Of a stretch of 64,000 nucleotides of DNA, positions 47,467 through 57,902 are shown piece after piece. Numbering within the stretch: the first letter of the stretch is position 1; every line of letters begins with the position of its first letter. Position numbers and translations under genes: made by a program. Source of the DNA: Ulota crispa (taxonomy: Eukaryota > Streptophyta > Bryopsida > Orthotrichales > Orthotrichaceae); contig OY987246.1 of NCBI GenBank assembly GCA_963920765.1, positions 1,366,501-1,430,500 of the forward strand, read 5' to 3'. The notes below the pieces were generated by a model. It was not told where the DNA came from and did not search any database. It saw only the letters and a list, made by a program, of their open reading frames with translations.

Positions 47467-47542
47467 GGTGGAAGAACCAATAGCCAATAACGCCCCATTC
47501 TCAACTAGTAGGGGGTGCTATTTCCACCATGAGCAAGGATAG

Positions 47543-47966
47543 GTGCTTTAGAATGTGTTTTTTTTGACTTTTTCAAGGTTGGGGTCACTTAAATCATGCC
47601 ACATGTCTGAAAGTGAGGTAGGAAGTAATGAGCTGAAATTAGTTTGGCTAGTATTAGAATTGTATACACCTATACATTGGCAATGGGTGTGGAACACTTT
47701 TTGAGTCCCAAAATTCATAGTAATTTCAGTTTTGCAAATAAAATTATGAAGGATTTGCAATCCCAATATTTCATATGGGAAAAACATTTTTCGCCTCAAA
47801 CTCTTTGTAGTTTTCTAAAACAGGTTGGAAAAACGATGCTCTACAGCCCCTGCTTCCAAATATGAGCGGCAGGGCTAGGTGGGAGTGGGGCTCTGGGCCC
47901 CAAATGTTATATTTCTCATAATTAGCTCCTATTGCTGAAAACATTGGTGCCAAAATATAAACCCAT
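47543..47966. other. Nothing recognised
   Basis: Short overlapping frames on both strands only. Confidence 0.4.
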
Positions 47967-48132
47967 CATAACTTAGCACTCAGCACGCTTGCCCTCCCTT
48001 CAATTGAAGAGTGTGGAATATTCCACACCCATCAATAGCTAAGAGGACACTTGGTTAAATTTGTCAAAGAGTTTATGAAAAAGAGGCTCATTTTAGTGCA
48101 CATAGGTCAATGTGGGGGCTAACCATATCATA

Positions 48133-48181
<49 letters not shown>

Positions 48182-48251
48182 ATGATGAAGTTTGTGGATG
48201 ATACATGAAGAGAGGGAAAGGCTGCCTCTCTTCAAGCTATTGAATGTTATG
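47967..48251. mobile_element. CATAAC-ended repeat, copy 3 (inverted), with (TA)n centre
   Basis: It starts CATAACTTAGCACTCAGC and ends AAGCTATTGAATGTTATG. It contains GTGTGGAATATTCCACACCC and a pure (TA)n run at 48137-48178. Same family as 16670-16954 and 35558-38106. Confidence 0.65.
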
Positions 48252-48292
48252 ATTCAAAATTGGGTGCAGAGCCTAGGAGTATTTAGCGGCCT

Positions 48293-48696
48293 TAAGGTAG
48301 GAGGCTCATATTGCGTGCGGTCATTTTGAAGTGCCCATGTAGACTTCATCAAAATGAATTTGAGGTGGTTCTAAAATCATTCACTTACAATCATTGAATG
48401 CATGGGAGAAAAGTTGTTAGAGCCAATCATCCTCCTCGATTCCACAAATCTCTTCACAACTTGCAAGTGAACAATTTTTGAAAGGTCTAGGTTCATAAAT
48501 AGAGACCTATGACACATGCCCTTTGAAAATTCATAAGCAACTCAAAAAGGTTTCAAAAAATATGAAACTACTTGTGTTACATTCCGCATCTCTTTCTCTT
48601 TGTGTGAAAAATAATCTAAAAGTCCTCCCATCCACGGAAGACCCTGAAAAAGGGAGATGAGCGCTTAGATGGTCGGTTTACGGCCCTCCTACCTTA
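48293..48696. mobile_element. TAAGGTAGGAGGC MITE, 404 bp
   Basis: The left end is TAAGGTAGGAGGCTC and the right end GGCCCTCCTACCTTA. The whole length matches the interrupted copy starting at 23873 and supplies its empty site (CTTAGATGGTCGGTTTACGG). The last 30 bp resemble the termini of the 54665 and 59228 family (ACCGACCATCTAAG). Confidence 0.75.
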
Positions 48697-49966
48697 ATCA
48701 TCGAGTTAGCTGCCGTGATCACCGTCATGGCGCCCATGGGCTGTACTACTTACATCAATGCCCCCCTGGGCCCTGGCCCCTGAGTCCCTAACTCTGCCCT
48801 GACTCCATGCGCATGCAACTCCCTGACACCGGAATGTCCTGTCCTGGGAACTCAAAGTCTCAGACCCCCTCATCATCCAAGTTCGACTTACCCAGTTACT
48901 CATCCGTGGTCGTCACCCATTCATCCTTTTTGGCCTTCATCTGGGAGAGGGCTTTCATCCATCGTTAGGGCTTTTGTCCGTGTTTGAGCTTTCGTCTATG
49001 TTTGGACGTCTGTCTGGGTTTGGGGGTTATTGTGTAGGTTTCATTTGTTGCGGGGAAGGGGGAGGTTGTGGACGGAAAGTTTGCTTATGAAGACAGAATG
49101 GGACTGAGTTCAACCAGTTGGGTTGGGCCAGTTGGCCTTTGTTGCTGCGGAGCCCCAGACATATCTGCTGGAGAGCCAGTGCCAGCCCCCTACTGATTGA
49201 GACTGATTGAAGCAGCCATCTCTCTTTGGGGCCAAATATCGCCACTTTCTTGACCAAATAACACTTGGGCTAGCTACACGTCCGCAGGGACTTGTTTCAA
49301 GGACGAACTAGATGAATTGATAGGTCTGTTTTCTAATGTTTTTTTTCTAGAGAATTGTCAGGAATTGTACAATGGTAGCAGAGTATGCCAGAGTTGATAG
49401 ACTCAACCGTATTGGTAGAGCAACCCTGACAGAAAAAAAAAAAAACAACAACAACAAATAATGAATATGTTAATTCACATAAATAATTAACCTAAAAAAC
49501 AAAACACGATTTGGATGGATTGATTCTACTAAGTAGGTTGTTGATATGGTTGTTGAGACATAGAAGACCACATTCTTTACACTTTGGACTACTGGAATTG
49601 CACTTGATTCCAGGGTGGGCAAAATTTGATTCTTTTTGTGAAACTTTTCAGTATAAATAATTCTAGACTCTTTGTTTTGGTGCTTACTATTCTCAGAATA
49701 AATTTTTATTGATTCTTTTGACAAACACATTCTCTAAAAAATATGCATCAACTTCATTTATATGGAAGTCATGATGTCCAAAATGGACCTCAAAGAAAAT
49801 CAAACTATCTAACTTTCTGAAAAGGAGTGCATTAGACTTGGAAAATTAATAGAAACGAGATATCAATTAAGATTTTACAAATTGACAAGTTGGGACATGG
49901 CACTAAACTAGGATTTCTATAGTTGAGATGTGGGACGTTGTGTGAATTGCCTCTAAAAACCTTTTC
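48697..49966. other. No gene recognised; GC-richer at 48690-49280
   Basis: GCTTTCATCCATCG, GCTTTTGTCCGTG, GCTTTCGTCTATG and similar words at 48950-49020 form a loose repeat of about 18 bp. Minus-strand frames (48706-48903, 49027-49257) have no recognisable domain. From 49300 the DNA is AT-rich. Confidence 0.35.
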
Positions 49967-50917
49967 TTAACCCCTAAAGGACCAACTGTCTCCTTGGGGG
50001 ACAAATGGTTTTTGGGCATATACCTACATTTAATCTACTTTTTGTGATTTTTGAAACTTTTATTGAAGGTGGGGAATTCAAAGGTCTACGTGGGCATCTA
50101 ATTTATTCTTCATTCCGCATTTATTGAAGAAGTTATGCATGAATTTCTGAAAAAGGGCGAGGGCGGGCAACCAAAAAAAAATCAAATTTTCATTTAAAAA
50201 AAAATCTGAAATTGGTTCTTTAGATTTGTACAAATGGGGGAATATTTGAATCATTCAGTTTTGATTAATGAGATGAAAGTTATGAGAAGTTTTAGTTTGC
50301 TGGAACTCCCAAACCTCCATTCTTTTTGCCTCTTGTAAAATTTGGTGCTTTCCTTTTTTGAGCTCTTTGTGTGTTTTTTTTTTTTTACTTTTGTTTTTCT
50401 AAGTTGTAGGAGACTAAGGTTCCTTGGTTTTCACCTTTTGGATCAAAGTAATTCAGATTTTTGAATTTTACATAAATTCTCCAATTTTGCCTAGCATATA
50501 TGCAAATTTCATGGCCTTACAACATTGCAGGATTTTACAAAGTATGATCCACACCTCCAATTCATTTGAAAATTCTCCCACACATACCTAACTTGGTCTT
50601 CTACATTGGAAAAATAAACCTCAACTTTGCGTAGAGTGATTTTTTTGATATAGGAGCCGTCAAAGGCTTTTGAAATTTTTGGGCAGCACGGAAAAATATT
50701 TTTTTTTGCACTTCAAATGTCAATATGTCACTCCTGTACATCTAGAATGAGCTGAAATTTTTCCCTTAAGTACCTCCCATAGTCTAGGGCAAGATCTTAC
50801 GATTGAATTTCCAAAAAAAAAAAAAAAAAAAAAATCCTACCTTTGTACTCATTCCCTCAAAAGTGGCAGTTTTCAATGATTTTGGAAGAAAAAAGGGCTT
50901 GGTCTTTTAGGGGTTAA
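49967..50917. mobile_element. piggyBac-like element, 951 bp
   Basis: TTAA at 49967-49970 and 50914-50917; ends TTAACCCCTAAAGGACCAAC and TTGGTCTTTTAGGGGTTAA. Close relative of 10826-11784 along its full length, differing mainly in small indels and A-runs (50814-50834). Its right TTAA is shared with the next element. Confidence 0.88.
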
Positions 50918-51868
50918 CCCCTAAATACCCAATGGGTGTTTTCACCGGAAACTGCCAAAATTTATGTTTTTTCAATATGTTGATGTGAATTTTAATTTGA
51001 AAACTATTTTTTAAACTTCAATCGTAAAAAATTGTAGTAAACTGTTTTAGTATTGAGTGCAACAAATTTCAGCTCATTTGACCACATGGATTGAAAGATT
51101 ACAACATTCAAAATTTATAAAAAAAAGTATTTTTGTCTTTGCCCAAATGGGTTAGCAAACTTTGAGCCTCTTTGGAGCCAGATTATTGGTCGGCATGAAT
51201 TTTTTTTTTTAAAAATCCACTAATATCTAAATCTTGTTAGGTACACTCATGAAAAGATTCAAGAGCAAATTATGAATCTAGTTTACTCTAAATTGCCCTG
51301 CAATATAAAGAGATTAAGTGAATTGGCAATACATTAGTCATTCTTTCATGATTTCTTTTGCACTCAGGACATCTTTTATTTGAAATCTCAATGGCAAAAA
51401 TTGAGAGACAAACATTTGGAATGCTTAAAAAATTATCAAAAGCTCTAGATTTATAGATTGAAAGATAATAGGCCCTGAAGTTAGAGGAAAACATTTTTTC
51501 TTGAAATTGCTCGAACATAGTTATCAAAGTTTGACACCTTTTAGAATGTGATGTGAGACCTCATTTTTTTTTGACAATTGTAAACCATGCCTTTTTAGTT
51601 ACATACTTGCTAAATTTCAAAAGTTGATGAGAGTTTGGCTTAAAATTCTCCAAAGATGCCCAAACTGCCCAAGCTACCCAAATTCTTTGAATAGCACAAC
51701 TTTTGAACTGAACATCTGATTGGGGAAAAAAATACATTTTCACTTGAGGAATATATTTTTACACCTTGTGTAACAATTTTGAAAACATCCAATAAAAATT
51801 GGCTCCATATGACCCTACCCGAGTTCTCAAGTGGCTGGTGAACGGACACTTGGGCCTTTACTGGTTAA
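50914..51868. mobile_element. piggyBac-like element, 955 bp, abutting the previous one
   Basis: The left end TTAACCCCTAAATACCCAAT uses the TTAA that closes 49967-50917. The right end GGGCCTTTACTGGTTAA closes at 51865-51868. The interior has the layout of the other 0.9-kb copies but little direct similarity. Confidence 0.72.
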
Positions 51869-53010
51869 GAAAATGAACAAGAAGTGAACAAAGGAAGCTC
51901 AACAGTAATTAGAAACAAATAATTACAATATGCAAAGCATTTAGAAGTATTTCAACTTCCATCAATAATTTTCCTCTTCTCACAAAAAAATGCAATGTTT
52001 TTCCTCAACATCATAAGTATTATCCCCGACTATAAAAATGTTCCAAAACAAGTATCCAAAAACATTTACTTACAAAATCAAAACCCTCAAACTAAATGTT
52101 GAACAAATATGAATCCTCCAAAGTCAAAAAATTGCCAATCAACAAACGTAACGAACTCGTTCTCATTGCATCATCGACAAAATTGAGCATAAAACACCGA
52201 GCACCATACGACCTAAAATCCTCTCAACTTACCGAACATTGAGAAAATTATTAATATGAAATTTGCTCCATACGAAAATTTCTAAAATTACATTTTAGAA
52301 TTGAATTTTCTTTGCACACGGTTCAAACCATGCTCAATCCCATACCAGTCCATAGCCTTGTACAATTCCTAAATCTCTAATATAAGGACAAAAATGGACC
52401 ATCAAATGAGCCTCCAGTTTCCCTCTTCATTATTCATTCAATTTACTTCTAAGTTTTGCGAACACCTCATCACTGTTCTGTCATTTTTGTGTATGCGCTA
52501 TCAAGGACAACGTACCCAAATTTATTAATCTATACTACTAAGTGGGAGGATTTCCCTAAGTGCGCCCTTTTCCAGAACCTTTTAGAATGTTTTGTTGTAA
52601 GTTGAAGTAACAAAGGACGCACAAGAAATAGAACATCAAGTGTCCTATAACCATGTTCATTCCAAAATTTTGTAGAATTTTTTGGAGAAAGTTGAAACAA
52701 TAAAGGATACTTCAAATGTAGAACACCAAACACCCTCCAACCATGTACTAGAAATCAATAAAATGCCAAGCACCTCCTAGCAAAATATAAAGAATTGCAT
52801 TATAATGAAAACAATTGGTACTGTTGGTCTCAAAAAAGGACCATAGCAATGGTGCATGTGGGTAAATTCTAAACCAATTGTGAGATATTGATTTTTTGTA
52901 TAGTACATGGCTAGATTAGATTCTAGGCCAATTGATTTATGAGATATCAATTTTTTGTAGAGTTAGATGTTGCATTACTCATACATGTCCTACTCACTCA
53001 AAGCATGTGC

Positions 53011-53014
<4 letters not shown>
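51869..53014. other. Nothing recognised
   Basis: AT-rich. At 52560-52740 two imperfect copies of a roughly 115-bp unit (AACCATGTTCATTCCAAAAT / CAACCATGTACTAG; AGTTGAARYAAYAAAGGA) form a weak tandem duplication. Confidence 0.4.
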
Positions 53015-53043
<29 letters not shown>

Positions 53044-53053
53044 TGTATGTATA
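53015..53053. repeat. (GTAT)n microsatellite
   Basis: About nine uninterrupted GTAT units. Confidence 0.95.
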
Positions 53054-53192
53054 CTAGTTTACTCACCCATTGTACCAACAGGTTGAGCCTTGTGCCTCCT
53101 TTCCTCGGTCCCTCTATCCATGTGCCCCCCTATCCCCGTGCCCCTTAAATATCCATGTGCACGTAGTGTCCAAGCCCCCATCTTTATGCACC

Positions 53193-53325
53193 CCATCCCC
53201 ATAATGCGGTTACAGAATCCCATGCATTCACATCCCCACAATTTGGTTACAAAACCCCATGCACTCACATTCCCACAATTCGGTTACAAAACCCCATGCA
53301 CTCACATCCTCATAATTTGGCCTTA
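53193..53325. repeat. 37-bp tandem repeat, about 3.5 copies
   Basis: GGTTAC recurs at 53208, 53245 and 53282, exactly 37 bp apart. The unit contains AAAACCCCATGCACTCACAT and CCCACAATT. Copies differ by a few substitutions. Confidence 0.88.
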
Positions 53326-53362
53326 GTTACGGAATTGTCAAGGACTACCACCAGGGACACTT

Positions 53363-54282
53363 TTAACCCCTAAAGAACCATGGCCTTTATTTTGTCAGAA
53401 GACACTCAAAACTACCACCTCTATGGCAAAGAGTAAAAATGTTTGAAAATCGGTCATTTTTCAAATCTGACCTTAGGATCTTGTACTAGACTACTATAAG
53501 AATGTGTCATACAAAACTCAAGAAATTTGGCCATACAGGTTGGAAGATATTTGCATTTAAAAAGTAAAAAACAACTTTTTTTGCACCTTGCATGACTAGA
53601 TTATTTAACTTTGAACTTTTTTAACTTAAATTTTTTTACACCACAGAGTTTGGAATTCTATTTTTGCATGGTGGGAAGTTGAGTTGGTAATCTTGGGGAA
53701 AAACAAAAAACAAAAAAAAATTAATTTTCATTCTTTAAAAAAAACATTAGGTAGAAGGAGGTATGAGATTGAACAAAAGCTTAAATTGCTAATAACCCTG
53801 CAATGGAATTGAAACACAATAATTCCAATGGTGAGATTGTTCTAGAAAGCAAACTTCACCCACTCCAACAATTTGTTTTGAAAAAATGTTAAAATTGCAT
53901 TCAAAAATGAAGTTTAAAAGTTATTTTTTCAAGAAGATGCTTGAATTGCCCGAAAAACAAGATTGTCCATAACTTTCTCATAACTAGTCCAAATGGAATG
54001 AACCAAAGCTTCAGATGTAGACAAAGATATAATCTATGAGAAAAAAAATCAAGTTTTTATAAAAAAAAATTTTGCTGCCTGGAGTCCCCAAATTTGTGCT
54101 TGTTTGGGTATAACTTTTGCTCCTTGACATCAATTGGAATAAAAATTAGATGCCCACATAGATTTTTGAATTCTCCATCTTCAACAAAAGTTTCAAAAAA
54201 TCATGCAAAATCGTTTGACCATAGGTTTATGCCCGAAATTCCATTTGCCCGTTGGACTAACAGTTGGTCCTTTAGAGGTTGA
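53363..54282. mobile_element. piggyBac-like element, copy 2 of the recent family, chimeric right end
   Basis: The left end is TTAACCCCTAAAGAACCATG. About 660 bp are almost identical to 34494-35422. From about 54140 the sequence switches to a version (TTTTTGAATTCTCCATCTTC, AAAAGTTTCAAAAAATCATG) that matches the right part of 26421-27143 and 57903-58634 instead. It ends GGTCCTTTAGAGGTTGA with a decayed TTAA. Confidence 0.82.
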
Positions 54283-54664
54283 GGTGTATTCTATTATATA
54301 TATAGGTAATTTTGTCAGACAAGCAAGCGACTATGTTGGCTGGACTTCAAAATATGATGAATGGCCATTTTTTGTCCACGATATTGCCCAAATTTGAACT
54401 CCAAATTCTATTCCTCCTTGCAAGTATGAAGTATAATTTTTTTATAATATAAAACCACACCAGCTAAAATCCACCATGTTCGAAGCTTACAAAGATGAGA
54501 TCTACCGAAATCTCACTCGTACATCTCTGACCCAATTTTCCTAAATTTCACCAGTTTGTTTGAGATCCTTCACATCAAAAGTCCAATTGGTTATTTTGGC
54601 CATTCGTTAAAGGGTCCCTTCACTCCCTTGGTATGAGATGGCGGTTCTCCAAACTCATTGGTGG
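54283..54664. other. Nothing recognised
   Basis: AT-rich spacer without supported features. Confidence 0.4.
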
Positions 54665-54994
54665 TAAGGTAACAGGCTCGAAAACCGACCATCTAAGGGT
54701 TGAAACTGAATTTTGGGGAGGTAGAACTTCTTGAAATAATTTTCAGTAGAATTTCCTTGAAAGACAAGAAGAATTGACATCTAACTTAAGTTGTTTCATA
54801 TTTTTTGGAGTTTTGTAAACTTAGTTGTAAGATTTTGAAGTGGAAAGGTCATAGGGCTCTAAAATGGTGCACCTCTTCAAATGTACATCTGGTGTACATT
54901 ATACAAATCTATGAAAAGATACATGTACAGAATGAGAACATTTTGGAGGGTGAGCGATTCTCGAGCCTGGACGGTTTTTGAGCCTTCTACCTTA
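54665..54994. mobile_element. TAAGGTAG-type MITE, 330 bp
   Basis: The left end is TAAGGTAACAGGCTCGAAAA and the right end TTTTTGAGCCTTCTACCTTA. The interior is the inverse of 42174-42494 and parallel to 59228-59539. Confidence 0.78.
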
Positions 54995-55279
54995 TGTGAG
55001 GAAATAGAATTGCATCAATTGCATGACATCATGTGCCACTGGATTAAATTTTAAGAAAAATATCAAAAATACCCCACCATCTCTTGAAAAAGGCCAACCA
55101 CTTGACTGGGAGAACTTGAAGGAAAAAAAACCACCAAAAGCCAATCAAAAAACCCCATCTTGCCAAACAGACCCTCTTGCAGCTAGTAGACAAAAAATAA
55201 ATGAAGAAAACCGCCTGCTGGCGCAGATTTCAATTAAGTTATCCCTTATTGTTTGCAAGGTGAACTGATATCACACAAA

Positions 55280-55678
55280 TAAGTTAGGCGCACCCATAAG
55301 CGTGGAAATAAGGGTTTTGGAGTAGGTAAAACAATTGACTAACTTTGAAAAAAATATTGTAAGTTAGGAAATGGAAACCAAAAATATTGGCATCAATTTC
55401 AAGGTTCCAACTGCAAGCATTTGTTCACAAAGAATTTTCAAAGTCCAAAATCACTGAAATTGTAGGAACCATGTGTAAGAGATGCTAATCACAAGGCTTG
55501 TTGGTTCTTAAATAGTGAGATGGGTACTCAAAACCTCATGCTAGTCACCCACAACCATCACTTCATCACCCATAACCATCACTCAGTCACCCACAACCAT
55601 TTGTTTTTTTATTGATTAGCCCTGCCACTATCACGTGACGGGCATGGGGATGCAATGCTTATGAATGTTGTTACCTTA
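55280..55678. mobile_element. TAAGGTAGG MITE, 399 bp (copy 2)
   Basis: The left end TAAGTTAGGCGCACCCATAA has one base changed from TAAGGTAGG. The right end is TTATGAATGTTGTTACCTTA. Nearly identical to 41590-41988 and exactly the same length. Confidence 0.82.
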
Positions 55679-55880
55679 AAGTAAGCTTCTGGGGCAAGCT
55701 AGGATCTTTTCACAATCACTAGTCTCAAATTACTGAATCAATAAAATAATGCACATGTATCCCTTTCAGTTTTAGCTGAATGTGTATCCCAAATAGTTTC
55801 CATGTGCACATGATTCTAATTAATTTTTGCTTTTGCGCGTGCACTTAAAGACACTATGATGTATTGGATACTGATAGTCA

Positions 55881-56412
55881 CAATTCTCTAAAAATATCAC
55901 ATACACCCTTATATTATTTAAAATATCAAAACTACCTTTGTCTTTATTTAGGAATATCAATTTTACCCCTAGTTCTTGGGACCCTCAATCATGAAATATC
56001 AAGTACACCTTTGAATAGTAAAAAACATCCCTAACTTGTTGTGCCTCTTTTTGCAAAGTTTTGTAAATCATTGGATAACAATGGAAAGTACAAAAAATAG
56101 ATGTATGTTAAATGCAAGCCAAATCTTGGAAGCAAGCTCTTTATGCTCTATTTAAGGTGTTTGCATGAAAGTCTATTGTGGTCAAAGTCATTGCAATGAT
56201 TACATATTAATTTTTGTTGTCAATTTTATATCTAAAAAACTGTAGTAGAAAGGCACAAAAAAATAGGGATATTCATGATATTCTCAAAGATATCTAGGGA
56301 TATAATTGATATTCCTACACAAAACTAGGGGTATTTTTGATATTTCAAATAATATAAGGGTATATATGATATTTTGAAAGAATTGACGGGTATTTTTGAT
56401 ATTTTCCCTAAA
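55881..56412. mobile_element. Foldback element with ATATCAAAAATACCC repeats
   Basis: The right arm (GGGTATTTTTGATATTTTCC outermost, CAAATAATATAAGGGTATAT inside) pairs with the left arm (CACCCTTATATTATTTAAAA, CAATTCTCTAAAAATATC). The left arm lacks the outermost approximately 24 bp. The terminus resembles the GGGAAAATATC end of 45844-46642, so it may belong to the same Mutator-like group. Confidence 0.55.
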
Positions 56413-56492
56413 TTTTTATAGCTAAAACCATTCGAACGCGTTCCCTCACATGGGATCTTAATGTAACCTTTCATTACACGCTTAGCCAGAAA

Positions 56493-56753
56493 CTAAAATG
56501 GTCCCCTTTCACACCATGCTTTCTCCAGTATCGCAGTACACGAGTCACGTACGGTCTTTTTACGAAATACGATCTTCGTACGCTTATCATACGGCGGCTG
56601 CTGAAGTCGCAGCCGAACTGTAATCTGCTGAAAATTGTTCCACGTCATCATCGTGGGACGTGATGAATGTGCTAATTGCTGAGGGCCTGCCATTGATGAC
56701 TGGGTCGTCACGTGTTCCACTCCGGAACTGACCTCCTCATTTGACTCGACCAT
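56493..56753 (-). CDS. Possible exon, 86 codons, unrecognised
   Basis: A minus-strand frame in a GC-richer segment, starting at ATG 56753-56751 and ending at TAG near 56493. The N-terminal part is acidic and Ser-rich (MVESNEEVSSGVEH), the C-terminal part basic (RLRLQQPPYDKRTKIVFRKK). It is open for a few codons upstream of the ATG back to a TAA. No domain is recognised. It may be an exon, a captured fragment or chance. Confidence 0.22.
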   Translation of the reverse strand: MVESNEEVSSGVEHVTTQSSMAGPQQLAHSSRPTMMTWNNFQQITVRLRLQQPPYDKRTKIVFRKKTVRDSCTAILEKAWCERGPF

Positions 56754-57020
56754 CTGGTGGGCAAATTCGTAGAATTGTAGCCATTATTTATTAGTAGGAG
56801 GAAGGTCCCCCTCACTCCAAGAATGTAGGAGTAGCATCAGGGGCTAACGTGAAATAGGGAAAAAGCAATTGAGGAGTTGAAAATCATCTCAAGGACTGAT
56901 GAGGTGCCTATTCACCACTTTCTATGAATGCCTTGGAGCACAAATTCTCTTGCTATATCATATTATGATGGTCGACGTGGTTGTAACTAGTAAGACGATT
57001 TCAACAACATGAATATATAT

Positions 57021-57379
57021 AGGAAATTGCTAAAGCCACACCTAAAATTGCTAACGTCACACCTCTATGAGCATGTAATGAGCATGTAATGTGAGAATTT
57101 AATTCTATTTTTTTCAATTCAAGTGGTCCATCATTCATTCAATTAGGACATTACCATCTCTTTGAAAGAAAAGAGAACAAATACAAAATCTTGTCAAACT
57201 TTTATTGCACTATTGTTATTTTTTTGATGTATTTTTGCTATAAGTAATTCAAAAGCCCTATATTTTTAGTTTCTAATTCAGCCACCTCCATTTTTTTTGA
57301 ATACAGCCAAAGAATGAGAGGTGTAACAAATCTTTTAATCCAAATTAAAAAAATCAACGTGTGGCTTTAGTAATTCCCT
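57021..57379. mobile_element. TIR element with AGGRAATTRCTAAAGCCACAC ends, 359 bp
   Basis: Left AGGAAATTGCTAAAGCCACA matches the reverse complement of the right end, AGGGAATTACTAAAGCCACA. The similarity extends to ACACCTC (57059 and 57320). The tetranucleotide array starts immediately at its right edge. Target duplication not clear. Confidence 0.6.
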
Positions 57380-57866
57380 ATCTATCTGTCAATCGATCGA
57401 TCGATCTATCGATCGATCGATCTATCGATCTATCGATCTATTGATCTATCCATCTATCGATCTATTGATCTATCGATCTATCGATCTATCGATCTATCCA
57501 TCTATTGATCTATCCATCTATCCATCTATCCATCTATCCATCTATCCATCTATCCATTTATCCATCTATCCATTTATTCATCTATCGATCTATCGATCTA
57601 TCCATCCATCCATCCATCCATCCATCCATCCATCCATCCATCCATCCATCCATCCATCCATCAATCCATCCATCGATCCATCAATCCATCCATCGATCCA
57701 TCGATCCATCCATCGATCGATCCATCCATCCATCGATCCATCCATCCATCCATCCGTCCGTCTGTCCGTCTGTCCGTCCGTCCGTCAGTCCATCCGTCAG
57801 TCCATCCATCCATCCATCCGTCCGTCCATCCATCCATCCATCCATCCATCCATCCATCCATCCATC
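57380..57866. repeat. Tetranucleotide array (ATCG/ATCT/ATCC/GTCC)n
   Basis: About 490 bp of 4-bp units arranged in blocks: GATC/ATCT mixtures (57390-57500), ATCC-ATCT (57500-57600), pure ATCC (57600-57660), ATCC-ATCG (57660-57750), GTCC/GTCT (57755-57800), then ATCC again. The Tyr-Pro-Ser-Ile and Trp-Met-Asp frames across it are products of the repeat. Confidence 0.97.
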
Positions 57867-57902
57867 TCGAAGATTACAAAAACAATTATTACTCACACGC
57901 AA

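Noticed and set aside
53193..53325. 37-bp repeats as a CRISPR array
   Set aside because: The units are contiguous with no unique spacers, and the window is eukaryotic; it is an ordinary minisatellite.
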